Below are positions 26,163-35,334 of a DNA stretch of 64,000 nt, in pieces. Source of the DNA: Agromyces protaetiae (GTDB lineage: Bacteria > Actinomycetota > Actinomycetes > Actinomycetales > Microbacteriaceae); assembly GCF_030866785.1 (NCBI RefSeq), contig NZ_CP133018.1:992001-1056000 (forward strand), written 5' to 3'. The stretch's first letter is position 1; each line of letters opens with the position of its first letter. The position numbers and the translations under genes are program-made. The notes beneath the pieces are model-generated. The model was not told the origin of the DNA. It worked only from the letters and a program-made list of their open reading frames with translations, and searched no databases.

Positions 26163-27809
26163 TCAGGCGGCGGCGGCGAGCGTGTGGGCGTCGAGGATCG
26201 TGTACGAGTAGCCCTGCTCGGCGAGGAAGCGCTGCCGGTTCTGCGCGAAGTCCTGGTCGACGGTGTCGCGGGCGACGAGGGTGTAGAAGTTCGCCGACAG
26301 GCCCGACTCCTTCGGGCGGAGCAGCCGCCCCAGGCGCTGCGCCTCCTCCTGGCGTGAGCCGAACGAACCAGAGACCTGGATCGCGACCGTCGCCTCCGGC
26401 AGGTCGACCGAGAAGTTCGCGACCTTCGACACCACGAGCACGGGCGTCGTGCCGTCGCGGAACTCCTGATACAGCCGCTCGCGCTCGTCGACCGGGGTCG
26501 ACCCGGTGAGCTGCGGTGCACCGAGGGCCTCGGCCAGCTCGTCGATCTGGTCGAGGTACTGGCCGATGACGAGGATGCGCTCGCCGGCGTGGCGGGCCAC
26601 GAGTTGGCGCACGACGTCGAGCTTCGCGGGCGCCGTCGCAGCAAGGCGGTAGCGCTCGTCGTCGGCCGCAGCCGCGTACTGGAGCCGCTCGCCCTGCGGC
26701 AGGTCGACCCGGACCTCGAAGCATGCGGCGGGCGAGATGAAGCCCTGGGCTTCGATCTCCTTCCAGGGCGCGTCGAAGCGCTTCGGGCCGATCAGGCTGA
26801 ACACGTCGCCTTCGCGCCCGTCTTCGCGCACGAGCGTCGCGGTGAGGCCGAGGCGACGGCGTGCTTGCAGCTCCGCGGTGAGCTTGAACACCGGAGCCGG
26901 AAGCAGATGCACCTCGTCGTAGACGATGAGGCCCCAGTCGAGCGCGTCGAGGAGGGACAGATGGGCGTACTCGCCCTTCCGCTTCGCGGTGAGGATCTGG
27001 TACGTCGCGATCGTGACGGGCTTGACCTCTTTGACCTGCCCCGAGTACTCGCCGATCTCTTCGGCGGTGAGGCTCGTGCGGCGCAGCAGCTCGTCGCGCC
27101 ACTGCCGTGCCGAGACGGTGTTGGTCACGAGGATGAGCGTCGTGGTCTTCGCGGTCGCCATTGCGCCGGCGCCGACGAGCGTCTTGCCGGCGCCGCAGGG
27201 CAGCACGACGACGCCCGAGCCGCCCTCGAAGAAGTTGTCGACGGCCTGCTGCTGGTAGCCGCGTAGGTGCCAGCCGTTCTGCTGCAGTCCGATGTCGTGC
27301 GGTGTGCCTGGCGTGTAGCCCGCGAGGTCTTCGGCCGGCCAGCCCAGTTTCACGAGTTCCTGCTTCAAGGCACCCCGAGCCCAGGGGGCGACGAGGAAGC
27401 TCGCGTCGTCGATGCGTTCGGTCAGGAGCGGCGCGATGCGCTTGCCGTTGGCGACCTCGGTGAGCACAGGGGCATCGGAGCTGCGCAACCGCAGGGCGCC
27501 GTCGTCGGTGCGGTCGATGACGAGTCGCCCGTAGCGGGCGACCGTCTCGCGCATGTCGACCGAGACGGTCTGCGGCACTGGAAACTTCGCGTACCGCTCG
27601 AGCGTGCCCAGCATGTCCTCAGCGGTGTGGCCGGCCGCGCGCGCATTCCATAGCCCGAGGCGAGTGATGCGGTAGGTGTGCACATGCTCGGGGGCGCGTT
27701 CGAGTTCGGCGAACACGGCGAGGTCGTGGCGTGCATCCTCAGCGAGCGGGTTCGCGACCTCGAGCAGCACGGTGCGGTCGCTCTGGACGATCAGGGGGCC
27801 GTCTGACAT
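26163..27809 (-). CDS. XPB/ERCC3-type DNA repair helicase
   Basis: The 548-aa SF2 helicase has an N-terminal damage-recognition-like domain (1-175) and LRGYQQQAVDNFF (Q-like motif). Helicase motifs are VVLPCGAGKT (Walker A Lys209), VYDEVHLLP (DEVH, 298-301) and GLTATLVREDGREGDV (motif III with the RED segment typical of XPB). The C-terminal lobe has VLVVSKVANFSVDLPEA and GSFGSRQEEAQRLGRLLRP (motif VI). It unwinds or translocates DNA 3'-5' using ATP. The partner gene encoding a helicase-associated protein lies upstream in the same direction, as I recall for mycobacterial ercc3 (Rv0861c/Rv0862c). Confidence 0.93.
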   Translation of the reverse strand: MSDGPLIVQSDRTVLLEVANPLAEDARHDLAVFAELERAPEHVHTYRITRLGLWNARAAGHTAEDMLGTLERYAKFPVPQTVSVDMRETVARYGRLVIDRTDDGALRLRSSDAPVLTEVANGKRIAPLLTERIDDASFLVAPWARGALKQELVKLGWPAEDLAGYTPGTPHDIGLQQNGWHLRGYQQQAVDNFFEGGSGVVVLPCGAGKTLVGAGAMATAKTTTLILVTNTVSARQWRDELLRRTSLTAEEIGEYSGQVKEVKPVTIATYQILTAKRKGEYAHLSLLDALDWGLIVYDEVHLLPAPVFKLTAELQARRRLGLTATLVREDGREGDVFSLIGPKRFDAPWKEIEAQGFISPAACFEVRVDLPQGERLQYAAAADDERYRLAATAPAKLDVVRQLVARHAGERILVIGQYLDQIDELAEALGAPQLTGSTPVDERERLYQEFRDGTTPVLVVSKVANFSVDLPEATVAIQVSGSFGSRQEEAQRLGRLLRPKESGLSANFYTLVARDTVDQDFAQNRQRFLAEQGYSYTILDAHTLAAAA

Positions 27810-27901
27810 AGCGCGCAAGTCTACGCCGTCTCGCCGGGAATGAGGTTGTGATGCGGGGACGGCCCGCCCGAGCGGCGCATCCGGCCCGAACCGGGACCGC
27901 C

Positions 27902-29764
27902 CTACTCCGCGGGCGCCGGCCCGACCGCGGCGATCGCCGACAGCGGCAGGGTGCGCTCGATGTCGGCCTTGCGGTCGCGTGCACGGAGTCGACCGTTTGC
28001 GACGCTCGCGGGCGCAAGCAGGTAGTCGGCGGTCTGCCCGCCGGGCATGTGCACGGTCACGGTCAGCGTCTCTTTCGCGCGCGCCGCCGCCTCGAGCTGA
28101 CGGGCGAGCCAGGCCTGCTCGGTCGCCGGCCCGTCGCCATGTTCGAGGACGCGATCGAGCAGTTCGTCGACCGGGTCGGACTTCTCGACGGGCGCGGGAG
28201 TCGCCGCGAGGTGATGGCGTTGCAGTCGAACGATGCGGCCGTCGGCGTCTTCGGCGGCGACCGGATAGCGTGCATCCGACAGGGCCCAGAAGACCACATC
28301 GGGCGCGAACCGCGACAGCAGACGGTGCTCGCCCACCCGACGCAGCGCCACCGGGGTGAGCGCTTGGTCGACTTCGAGCGTGGTGATCAGCTGGGCGTCG
28401 TCGCTGCGGATCGAGGCTCTGGCCGGAGCATCCGTCTCGGAAGCGGCCGTGACCCGCACGCTGCCGAACCGGCGCGCCGCCTCGTGTACGAGATAGTCGA
28501 GCGGCTGCGGCACGCCCGTCAGCGAGATCGACTCGAGGAAGGCGAGGAGCGACTCCGCCGACTCGCCCGCGGCGAGGGCGCGGTTGACGGATGCCGCGCT
28601 CACGCGATAGGTCGCGGCGAGGTCGCGGGCCTCCAGATCGGCGAAGCCACGAAGTCGGGCATCGATCGCGGGGGCGAGCGGGCCGGGGGCGACCACGGTG
28701 AGGTCGTGCTGCAGGTACACGCGTTCCACCTGCGGCGGGAAGCGGGCCGCGAGCTGCGCGGCCGCTCCGTCGAGCTCACCCGCGACCACCAGCCGGGCCG
28801 CGTCGACGGGTTCGCCACCGACAGCCAGCCCGAGGGCCTCCGCGTCGTCCGCGAGCCGCTCGAGCCCCTCGTCGAGCCAGCGGCCACCCGCCGGGTAGAG
28901 CCAGCGCACGTCGTCGCGGAACGCGGTCGCCGACAGGGTGTCGCTGCGGCGGGCCACGAGTTCGCGGAGCGTCGGCGGGATGCGGTCGAGCCAGCATTCG
29001 GCGAGACGCCGCCAGCGCCCGGCCGCGGACTCCATGACCCAGCTGCCGCCGCGGTCGGATTCGAGCCAGTAGGCGCCGTCGCGTGCGACGAGCCCGGCCT
29101 CGACGGCGCGCTGGAACACGCGCGGGAGCCGCTCCAGCTCGACCCCGGTCGCCTCGGCGAGTCGTTTCGCATCGGGCAACGAGAGCCCGCCTTTGGCGAG
29201 CTCTCGTGCGGGCTGAAGGCCGAGCGCCGAGATGAGCTCGGCGGTGGCCGCGACGGTCGAGTAGGCCGCCTCGGCGCCGAGCCGGTCGAGGAGGCGCCGG
29301 TCGACGGGGTCGACGGGTTCGAGGACGCGCGGGGCGGGGGCGGCGAGGTCCGCGGGGTCGGGCAGGTCGGCGCCGAGCCGCGGGATCAGCCGGCCCGCGA
29401 TGGGCGCGGGCACGTGCCGGCGGTGCTCGCCGGCGACGATCAGCAGTCGCCCCTCGAGATCGGCGACGAGCTCGTCGAGCGTCCGCCTGATCGAGTCGTC
29501 GGCGTCGAGTCGCTCGAGCTCGGCGAGGAGCGCGGCGTCCTCGAAGCCGCCGTCGGCGGAGGCGATGGTGGCCGCGGCCGCGAGTACGGCGAGGTGCGGC
29601 CGGTCGAGACGGCTGATCGCGGTGTCGAGGCTGTCGGCCGCGAGCAGCGCTTCGGCGAGATCGAACAGGTCACGGCTGCCGTTCGCATCGAACTCGCGCC
29701 CACGGAGCGCGACCGCGAGCTCATCTCGCGACATTGCGCGGAGCCGTGCGGCGAGCTCAAGCAT
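27902..29764 (-). CDS. Helicase-associated (Helicase_C_3-like) XPB partner protein
   Basis: The 620-aa product has an N-terminal helical region (MSRDELAVALRGRE, SRLDRPHLAVLAAAAT) and a middle winged-helix-like part. A C-terminal domain contains VERVYLQHDLTVVAPGPLAP (about 347-366), ISLTGVPQPLDYLVHEAARR (about 418-437) and LTTLEVDQALTPVALRRVGE. The sequence YLQHDLTVVAPGPL is the hallmark of the helicase-associated domain found beside bacterial XPB. It has no helicase motifs of its own. It probably acts with the XPB protein encoded 92 nt downstream; the mechanism is unknown. Confidence 0.85.
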   Translation of the reverse strand: MLELAARLRAMSRDELAVALRGREFDANGSRDLFDLAEALLAADSLDTAISRLDRPHLAVLAAAATIASADGGFEDAALLAELERLDADDSIRRTLDELVADLEGRLLIVAGEHRRHVPAPIAGRLIPRLGADLPDPADLAAPAPRVLEPVDPVDRRLLDRLGAEAAYSTVAATAELISALGLQPARELAKGGLSLPDAKRLAEATGVELERLPRVFQRAVEAGLVARDGAYWLESDRGGSWVMESAAGRWRRLAECWLDRIPPTLRELVARRSDTLSATAFRDDVRWLYPAGGRWLDEGLERLADDAEALGLAVGGEPVDAARLVVAGELDGAAAQLAARFPPQVERVYLQHDLTVVAPGPLAPAIDARLRGFADLEARDLAATYRVSAASVNRALAAGESAESLLAFLESISLTGVPQPLDYLVHEAARRFGSVRVTAASETDAPARASIRSDDAQLITTLEVDQALTPVALRRVGEHRLLSRFAPDVVFWALSDARYPVAAEDADGRIVRLQRHHLAATPAPVEKSDPVDELLDRVLEHGDGPATEQAWLARQLEAAARAKETLTVTVHMPGGQTADYLLAPASVANGRLRARDRKADIERTLPLSAIAAVGPAPAE

Positions 29765-29773
29765 GGGCGGCCG

Positions 29774-30049
29774 TCAGTCCGAGCCCTGCCGGGCGGCGCG
29801 AGAACGTCGCACGCCGTTGACGATGAGCAACGCCACCAGGAGGATGAAGCCGACGGGAAGCCCGATCAGCGGGAACACGAGCACGAAGGGCCAGATGCCC
29901 TGGTCGGCCCACTCGGCCTGGCCCTGGTTGGCGAACGACCCGATCATTACGGCGAAGAACGCGATGATGGAGGCCCCGACGGTGCCCGCCACCATGTAGG
30001 CGAGGACGCGCTCGGCTCGGTGGTCGATCACGGGGCGCTGGCTGGTCAC
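29774..30049 (-). CDS. Small two-helix membrane protein
   Basis: The 91-aa product has helices at about 16-41 (VLAYMVAGTVGASIIAFFAV) and 53-78 (WPFVLVFPLIGLPVGFILLV), with a basic C-terminus RRSRAARQG. It stops 9 nt before the helicase-associated gene starts on the same strand, so it is probably the first gene of that operon. I recall similar small membrane proteins at this position in relatives. Function unknown. Confidence 0.75.
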   Translation of the reverse strand: MTSQRPVIDHRAERVLAYMVAGTVGASIIAFFAVMIGSFANQGQAEWADQGIWPFVLVFPLIGLPVGFILLVALLIVNGVRRSRAARQGSD

Positions 30050-30154
30050 CGTCCAAGCTTAGGACTCGCTCCGCCCGCTCGCGACTCTAGACTGGGAGAT
30101 GGAAGGCCCGCCGCGAATCCGGCGCGGCTGCACGATACGAGCGAGGTTTCAGCG

Positions 30155-30535
30155 ATGCCCACCGGCAGGGTCAAGTTCTACGACGAGGAAAAGGGCTTCG
30201 GCTTCATCAGCAGCGATGACGGCCAGGAGGTCTTCCTCCACGCGTCCGCGCTGCCCGCGGGGGCCACCGTCCGTGCCGGAACCAAGCTGGAGTTCGGCAT
30301 CGCCGACGGCAAGCGCGGTGCGCAGGCGCTGTCGGTGCGGGTCATCGACGCACCTCCGAGCATGGTGAAGATGCATCGCAAGCCCGCCGATGACATGGCG
30401 GTCATCGTCGAGGATCTCGTGAAGGTGCTCGACGCGGTCGGCGCCGACCTGCGACGTGGCCGCTACCCCGACAAGAGCAAGGCCCGCACGGTCGCGGCCG
30501 TGCTCCGTCGAGTCGCGGACGACCTGGATGCCTGA
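30155..30535 (+). CDS. Two-part cold-shock protein (CspB-like, long form)
   Basis: The 126-aa product has a cold-shock domain (1-66: GRVKFYDEEKGFGFISSDDG with RNP1 KGFGFI, EVFLHASALPAG with RNP2). A helical C-terminal extension of about 60 residues (MAVIVEDLVKVLDAVGADLR, then RTVAAVLRRVADDLDA) follows. This long form is typical of actinobacteria and distinct from the 67-aa CspA at 16503. ATG 30155 has the ribosome site gcgagg. Its stop lies inside the start of the DUF3027 gene (8-nt overlap), so the two are translationally coupled. Confidence 0.9.
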   Translation: MPTGRVKFYDEEKGFGFISSDDGQEVFLHASALPAGATVRAGTKLEFGIADGKRGAQALSVRVIDAPPSMVKMHRKPADDMAVIVEDLVKVLDAVGADLRRGRYPDKSKARTVAAVLRRVADDLDA

Positions 30536-31400
30536 CGAGCGGCCCGCCGTCGATGGCGGGCGGGAATCGGCTGAGCCGGCGCAGGCTGAGCACGCGTCGC
30601 CGGTCGAGCAGGTCGAGCCGGACTCGGTGACGGATGCCTCGCGCGAGTCAGGTGTCGTGACGGATGCCTCGGGCGAGTCGGGTGTCGTGACGGATGCGCA
30701 GCCCGAGGTCGAGGCCGTCGCCGACGAGGTGCTGCTCGGCTCCACATCGCTCGCCCAGCGCGCGCTGCTTGAGATGACCGCGCCCGAGACGGTCGGCTCG
30801 GTCATCGGGCATGTCGTCGAGGGCGAGCACGTGCTCACCCTGCTCTTCGCGGCCGACGTGCCCGGCTACCGCGGCTGGCACTGGGCGGTCACCATCGCCC
30901 GTGTCGAGGGGGCTGAACCGACGGTGCTCGAGACCGAGCTCATGCCGGGCGACGGTGCCCTCCTCGCGCCCGAGTGGCTGCCCTGGTCTGACCGGCTGGC
31001 GGAATACCGGGCCGCGCAGGCGGCCGCGGCCGCCGAGGCGGCGGTGAATGGTGCGGATGCCTCGGGCGAGTCCGGCGACGACGAGACGGATGCCCCGGAC
31101 GGCGAGCTCGACGACGACGAGTTCGACGACAACGTGGACGAACTCGACGACGACGTCGAGGTCGATGACGACGAACTCGGCGATGACCTCGACGACGACG
31201 AACTCGGCGATGACGATGACCTCGACGACGACGACGACGACGACGATGACGACGACGACGATGATGACGACGACGACTCGGACGAGGACCAGGACGATGA
31301 CGACGAGTTCGACGACGACATCGACGTAGAAGGTTCGGACGAGGACGGCGACACGGGCGGCGACCAGGGCGCTGGCGAGCGCGCCGACGAGGCGCGATAG
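30528..31400 (+). CDS. DUF3027 protein with long poly-aspartate tail
   Basis: The 290-aa product starts with an acidic region holding a 10-residue tandem repeat (VTDASRESGV, VTDASGESGV, then VTDAQ). The DUF3027 core is at about 65-165 (LGSTSLAQRALLEMTAPETV, GYRGWHWAVTIARVEGAEPT, LMPGDGALLAPEWLPWSDRL). The last 100 residues are almost only Asp/Glu, with one run of about 20 Asp coded by GAC/GAT triplets (31213-31280 region), a slippage-prone tract. The start overlaps the upstream cold-shock gene. Function is unknown; the family is actinobacterial. The acidic tail suggests nucleic-acid mimicry or protein solubility, which is speculation. Confidence 0.85.
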   Translation: MPDERPAVDGGRESAEPAQAEHASPVEQVEPDSVTDASRESGVVTDASGESGVVTDAQPEVEAVADEVLLGSTSLAQRALLEMTAPETVGSVIGHVVEGEHVLTLLFAADVPGYRGWHWAVTIARVEGAEPTVLETELMPGDGALLAPEWLPWSDRLAEYRAAQAAAAAEAAVNGADASGESGDDETDAPDGELDDDEFDDNVDELDDDVEVDDDELGDDLDDDELGDDDDLDDDDDDDDDDDDDDDDDDSDEDQDDDDEFDDDIDVEGSDEDGDTGGDQGAGERADEAR

Positions 31401-31662
31401 CGGTCTCGGTTCGTCGTTCCCGGCTGCCGCGATGCGCTTCACGGGGAAGCCTGGCTCCGCGTGTGGAGTGCGCTGAGCTGCACACCATGGCGCGCGTTCT
31501 CGATGAACACCCGCAGCGCTGCGCCTGCGTCGGCGTTGATTACTTCGGTGGCGACGCCGTCGGCGCGGCGCCGTCGTATCCCGGTATTTGCCGGGCACAT
31601 CCGCCGCGTGTGGTCATGGACTGGCTGAAGCGAGCGCACTGACCCGACCGGCTGTCACTGGA
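31401..31662 (+). other. Gap before RHS genes with a doubtful 51-aa reading frame
   Basis: About 300 nt separate DUF3027 from the first RHS gene. The only candidate is a 51-codon frame from ATG 31487 to the stop at 31640-31642 (MARVLDEHPQ to VVMDWLKRAH). It has no good ribosome site and no recognisable family. It could be chance or the remnant of a displaced gene end. No strong hairpin was seen here. Confidence 0.2.
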
Positions 31663-31701
31663 TATTGATACGCTCACGTCCAATCCGTCGATCGCTTGGA
31701 G
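31663..31701 (+). promoter_or_regulatory. Promoter -10 element and ribosome site shared by both RHS genes (copy 1)
   Basis: TATTGATA (31663-31670) lies 37 nt before the GTG start, and GGAG (31698-31701) lies 6 nt before it. The same octamer and the same GGAG occur at identical distances before the second RHS gene. This supports a common promoter/leader and GTG as the start in both. Confidence 0.55.
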
Positions 31702-31707
31702 CGTCTG

Positions 31708-34700
31708 GTGCGAGTTCTTGGTCTTGGGCGTGCGGGTCTGGCCTGCGCGGTGGTGTGTGGGGTGCTGGTCACGGGTACGGTGTCGCCGGTCTGGGCCGGC
31801 GAGGCGGCGGAGCCTGGGGCGCCGCCCGTCGTGGAGCTGGGGTCGTTCGCGGTCGGCGATGGCGTCGAGGCACTGGTGAACGAGGCAGACGGGTCGTTCG
31901 GCGTACAGATCCCGGTGGCCGGGCTGTCCGTGTCGTGGGATTCTCGGGTGCCGGTCGACCGGTACGCGTTCGGCGTCGGCTGGGGGTACGGGTTCGCGGT
32001 GGTCGAGGTGGCGGGCGGCGTCCGGGTGTCGCCGTCGTCGGGCGGCACATTCGCCGCTGACACGACGGTACCGTCGGGTCTCGCGGGGTACCAGGGCACG
32101 GATGTCGTCTTCCGGCAGGTCCCGGGCGGGGTGCTCGAGGCTCGCGGAGACGGCGTGGCCGGCGCGCGGGAGTATGCGTTCGAGCTGCACGAGCTCGGGG
32201 GTATGGTGACCTACTTCAACGCCGCCGGCGATCCGGTCGCGAGTGTGACCGCGACGGGCGGTCGCACGGACTGGCGCTGGGCGACCGGGGCCGGCCACCA
32301 CTTGGCGTCGGTGGTGAGCGTCGACGGCGTGGTCACCGAGCTGGACTGGTCGGACCCGGGTGAGGTGCTCGTGCGGCCGGGCGTGAACGTGCCCGCCGAC
32401 GGCGGTGGGGCCGGCACGTGGCGACTCGGATTGGACGGCGGTCGGCTGACCGAGGTGACGGATCCGGTCGGCGGCTGGAGCCGGGTCGGGTACGACGACG
32501 CGGGTCGGATCGACCGCCTGGTGTCGGGCTCGGGGGCGGCCACGCGCGTGCAGTGGCGTTCGGATGCAGATGGGGTGTCCCGCGTGGACCGCGTCGGTGT
32601 GACCGACGTGGAGGGCACCGAGCTGAGCGCACGGCAATGGCGGCAGCTCGACGGGGCGCTGCCGACGGGGTGGCCGGCGGTCGACGCCGCCGGCGTCACC
32701 GGACCCCGTCGCGCGAGCGAGGGCCGTTCGGTCGAGCTGTCGGATGGCAGCACCCGCGTGGTGTCCGAGTTCGACGCGTGGGGCCGCTTGACGGGCAAGC
32801 AGCTGCTGGCGTCGACCGCGGCAGGCGAGCAGGTCGTCCAGGAACAGGAGTTGACCTACCCCGACGGCGATCCGATCGGGGTGGGCGGCCTGACCGGCAA
32901 GCCGGCCGGCATGGAGGTCCGGTTCCTGGACGCGGCCGGCGGGGTGCGGGCCGGCACCGAGTCGTATGCGTATGACGAGTCGGGGCGGATGCTCCGTCGA
33001 CAGTCCGCCGACGGCACCGTCCTCGAGTTCGGGTACGACTCCGAGATGCCGGCAGGCCGTGTGCTGCCGGTCGGGGCGACGGTGCTGCAACGCTCGACCG
33101 CGGAAGACGGTTCGGTGACCACGACAGAGTCCGAGTTGGACGCGACCCGCACGGTCCCCGTGCTGGTGGAGCAGTGGATGCAGGCGCCCGGCGCCGAACC
33201 GGTGGTCACGGGTCGCACCGAGTACACCGCGCGGGACGGTGTCGTCGTCGAGCAGCGCGAGTACCCCGGTGGTGATGGAAACGCTCGGCCGGTGCTGACC
33301 CGGTGGGACGAGCACGTGGATCTGGGGCGCGGGGTCCGAGAGGTGACAGAGACGGTCGCGGCCGACACAGACCTGGAGTCGACCACGTCATCGGTGTCGT
33401 CTGTGCTGCACGGCGGCGCCCTCAGTTCGACGGACGTGCTCGGGCGCACCTCAACGGCGTCCTACGACGAGGTCGGGCGACCGGTCCGCGGCGCTGACGG
33501 TTCACGCTTCGAGTGGGACGCCGCCAACCGCCAGAACGCGCAGACCACGCCGGAGGGCGTGCGGATCGAATCGAGTCACTGGGCCGACGGCACCCGGAAG
33601 GCGCGGACCACGGAAGTCGGGTCCACGACGTACTACTGGGACGACTCCGTCCTCGTCAACGAGCGCTACTCCACGGAACCGACTGAGTCCGACGCGGGGG
33701 CCGGGGGAATCGCGTCGTACCTGATCGGCACGTCACGGCATGCCAGGATCACCAGCGCGGGAGCCGAATCGCCCGCGCCGGCCGAGACGACGTACTACGC
33801 CACTGACCGGCACGGCAACGTGACAGCGCTCACCGACGAGTCCGGAGCGATCGCGGGCACCTATTCGTACTCCGACTACGGCGTCGCGACCAGCGGGCCC
33901 GGGGTCACCCGCCCCGCGGCCGGACTCCCGGGCGCGGTCGGGCAGCTGAGCTACAACCCGTTCCAGTACTCGCTCGAGTACACGCACGCCGACGGGACCC
34001 AGTTCCTCAGCGAACGCACGTACGACCCGACGCAGATGTCGTTCACGCGGAAGGACGTGGCGTCCCTGCACGATCTCTACGGCTACGTCAACGCGAACCC
34101 GATCATGCTCGTCGACCCGACCGGCCGGTTCTCGTTCTGGGACTTCGCCACGATCGGGGTGACCACGGTCGGCGCTGCCGCGGGGCTGTACGGCGTCTTC
34201 GGCGCGCTCGCCGCCGTGTTCACCACCGCTGCGAGCGGCGGTACGCTCCTCGCGATCGGGCTCATCGCCGGGTCGATCAGTGTCGCGAACGCCGCGTTCG
34301 CAGGCATGGAGCTCTACAGCGCGGTCTCCGGCATCAGGTTCATGAGTGAGCGTGACGCGTTCTTCACGGGGCTCGCCCTCGGAGCGGCGGGCGGCTTCGC
34401 CGCGGTCGGCGGTCGAGGGGCCCTCAAGCTCGGACGCCCCGGGGCCAGGAGCGCGGTGGCAGAAGAGGGAACGCCCCTCAGAGACTTCAAGGACGTGACG
34501 TCCGCCACCCTCGCCGAACGGGACCCGTACCCGTCCGCCCCGTTGTCGGAGTGGAAGGCGCTTCGCGCGACTGAGAATCTACAGGATGCGGATCCCCGCG
34601 CGACGAAGCGAGGCATCGACGCCATGCGCACACACGTGAGGGAACTTGACGAGCTGTTCATGAAGGTCGACCACGAAGATGGGAACCTCATGGACTCACT

Positions 34701-35025
34701 CACCGGCCAGCTGCACACCCTCGAGCGCACCGTCAAGAGCGCGGATCTCGACGATGCATACCAGGCGCTCGTGAAGTGGGAGGCGTCGATCCAGGCTCTC
34801 GTGAAGGGCACAGGTTCGAGGGTGCTCCCCGACGCTGATCTGCGCACGATTTGGCGGGCAGACGACCAGATCTTGGCCGTCCGTAGCGCGATGAGCGAAC
34901 TGGATGCGACCGCCAAGGGACTGACCACCGACGGGGGGAAGGCCTTCAGCCAGGCGGTTTCCCGCGTGCGGGCATACGCGGACCAGGACTTCGTGACCTT
35001 CGATGTAGCGAGAGACAAGTTCTAG
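31708..35025 (+). CDS. Secreted RHS/YD-repeat protein, short (deleted) form
   Basis: The 1105-aa product has a signal peptide (GLACAVVCGVLVTGTVSPVWAG, cleavage near 29) and an N-terminal half of about 590 aa (SFGVQIPVAGLSVSWDSRV, YDDAGRIDRLVS and similar YD units). The RHS-associated core spans about 594-807 and includes FEWDAANRQ, YYATDRHGNVTALTDESG, YNPFQYSLEYTHADGTQFLS and NPIMLVDPTGR. The DPxG element is where RHS tips are usually cut off. The C-terminal part (808-1105) starts with a hydrophobic segment of about 100 aa and ends in a helical tip with no recognised toxin motif. Compared with the next gene it lacks about 578 residues of YD repeats, precisely in frame. GTG 31708 is chosen from the conserved GGAG spacing. 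Confidence 0.85.
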   Translation: MRVLGLGRAGLACAVVCGVLVTGTVSPVWAGEAAEPGAPPVVELGSFAVGDGVEALVNEADGSFGVQIPVAGLSVSWDSRVPVDRYAFGVGWGYGFAVVEVAGGVRVSPSSGGTFAADTTVPSGLAGYQGTDVVFRQVPGGVLEARGDGVAGAREYAFELHELGGMVTYFNAAGDPVASVTATGGRTDWRWATGAGHHLASVVSVDGVVTELDWSDPGEVLVRPGVNVPADGGGAGTWRLGLDGGRLTEVTDPVGGWSRVGYDDAGRIDRLVSGSGAATRVQWRSDADGVSRVDRVGVTDVEGTELSARQWRQLDGALPTGWPAVDAAGVTGPRRASEGRSVELSDGSTRVVSEFDAWGRLTGKQLLASTAAGEQVVQEQELTYPDGDPIGVGGLTGKPAGMEVRFLDAAGGVRAGTESYAYDESGRMLRRQSADGTVLEFGYDSEMPAGRVLPVGATVLQRSTAEDGSVTTTESELDATRTVPVLVEQWMQAPGAEPVVTGRTEYTARDGVVVEQREYPGGDGNARPVLTRWDEHVDLGRGVREVTETVAADTDLESTTSSVSSVLHGGALSSTDVLGRTSTASYDEVGRPVRGADGSRFEWDAANRQNAQTTPEGVRIESSHWADGTRKARTTEVGSTTYYWDDSVLVNERYSTEPTESDAGAGGIASYLIGTSRHARITSAGAESPAPAETTYYATDRHGNVTALTDESGAIAGTYSYSDYGVATSGPGVTRPAAGLPGAVGQLSYNPFQYSLEYTHADGTQFLSERTYDPTQMSFTRKDVASLHDLYGYVNANPIMLVDPTGRFSFWDFATIGVTTVGAAAGLYGVFGALAAVFTTAASGGTLLAIGLIAGSISVANAAFAGMELYSAVSGIRFMSERDAFFTGLALGAAGGFAAVGGRGALKLGRPGARSAVAEEGTPLRDFKDVTSATLAERDPYPSAPLSEWKALRATENLQDADPRATKRGIDAMRTHVRELDELFMKVDHEDGNLMDSLTGQLHTLERTVKSADLDDAYQALVKWEASIQALVKGTGSRVLPDADLRTIWRADDQILAVRSAMSELDATAKGLTTDGGKAFSQAVSRVRAYADQDFVTFDVARDKF

Positions 35026-35286
35026 GCCGCGTGCGCGTGCGCGTGCGACGTGCCGGGCAGTGCCGTTGCTGTCGCCGGGGAAGGCCCCGCACACGCCCGT
35101 GCTGGCCGCCGCACCCGCCGTATCCGTGTCATGGAGCGAGTGCCCGACTGGCTGCACGCGCGGTGATCCACGCCACGTTCGCGTCGCGTCAGGTCGATCA
35201 GTTGACCTGACGATGCACGCACGAGCGAACGAACTCGGTCTGGGGCCACAACGTCATTCTCCACAGTGGTGCACCGCACACTGTCC
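35026..35286 (+). other. Spacer between the RHS genes, no immunity gene seen
   Basis: The roughly 300 nt between the RHS stop and the next promoter begin with a gcgtgc hexamer run. They contain only frames without ribosome sites or family resemblance. A toxin-immunity pair would normally place its immunity gene here, and none is evident on either strand. Confidence 0.5.
35187..35212 (+). terminator. 9-bp perfect hairpin downstream of RHS copy 1
   Basis: cgtcaggtc (35187-35195) pairs perfectly with gacctgacg (35204-35212) around the loop gatcagtt. It lies about 160 nt after the stop and 122 nt before the next RHS start, where a terminator separating the two units would be expected. Confidence 0.5.
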
Positions 35287-35289
35287 ATG

Positions 35290-35328
35290 TATTGATATAT
35301 TGAAGTGATTTGTCGGTTGTGGTTGGAG
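35290..35328 (+). promoter_or_regulatory. Promoter -10 element and ribosome site shared by both RHS genes (copy 2)
   Basis: TATTGATA (35290-35297) is 37 nt upstream of GTG 35335, and GGAG (35325-35328) is 6 nt upstream, the same geometry as copy 1. The surrounding bases (atattgaagtgatttg) are AT-rich for this genome. Confidence 0.55.
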
Positions 35329-35334
35329 CGCGTC

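Noticed and set aside
27848-30154. Long N-terminal extension (about 770 codons) of the cold-shock gene
   Set aside because: It is antisense to the helicase-associated gene, and the conserved cold-shock start with its ribosome site is at 30155.
31200-31300. GAC/GAT-rich tract read as a CRISPR-like or microsatellite element
   Set aside because: It is the in-frame poly-Asp tail of the DUF3027 protein. No spacer-repeat structure exists, and no CRISPR array was seen anywhere in the window.
35060-35308. 82-codon frame between the RHS genes as an immunity gene
   Set aside because: No ribosome site, no recognisable fold, and it overlaps the terminator-like hairpin and the next promoter.
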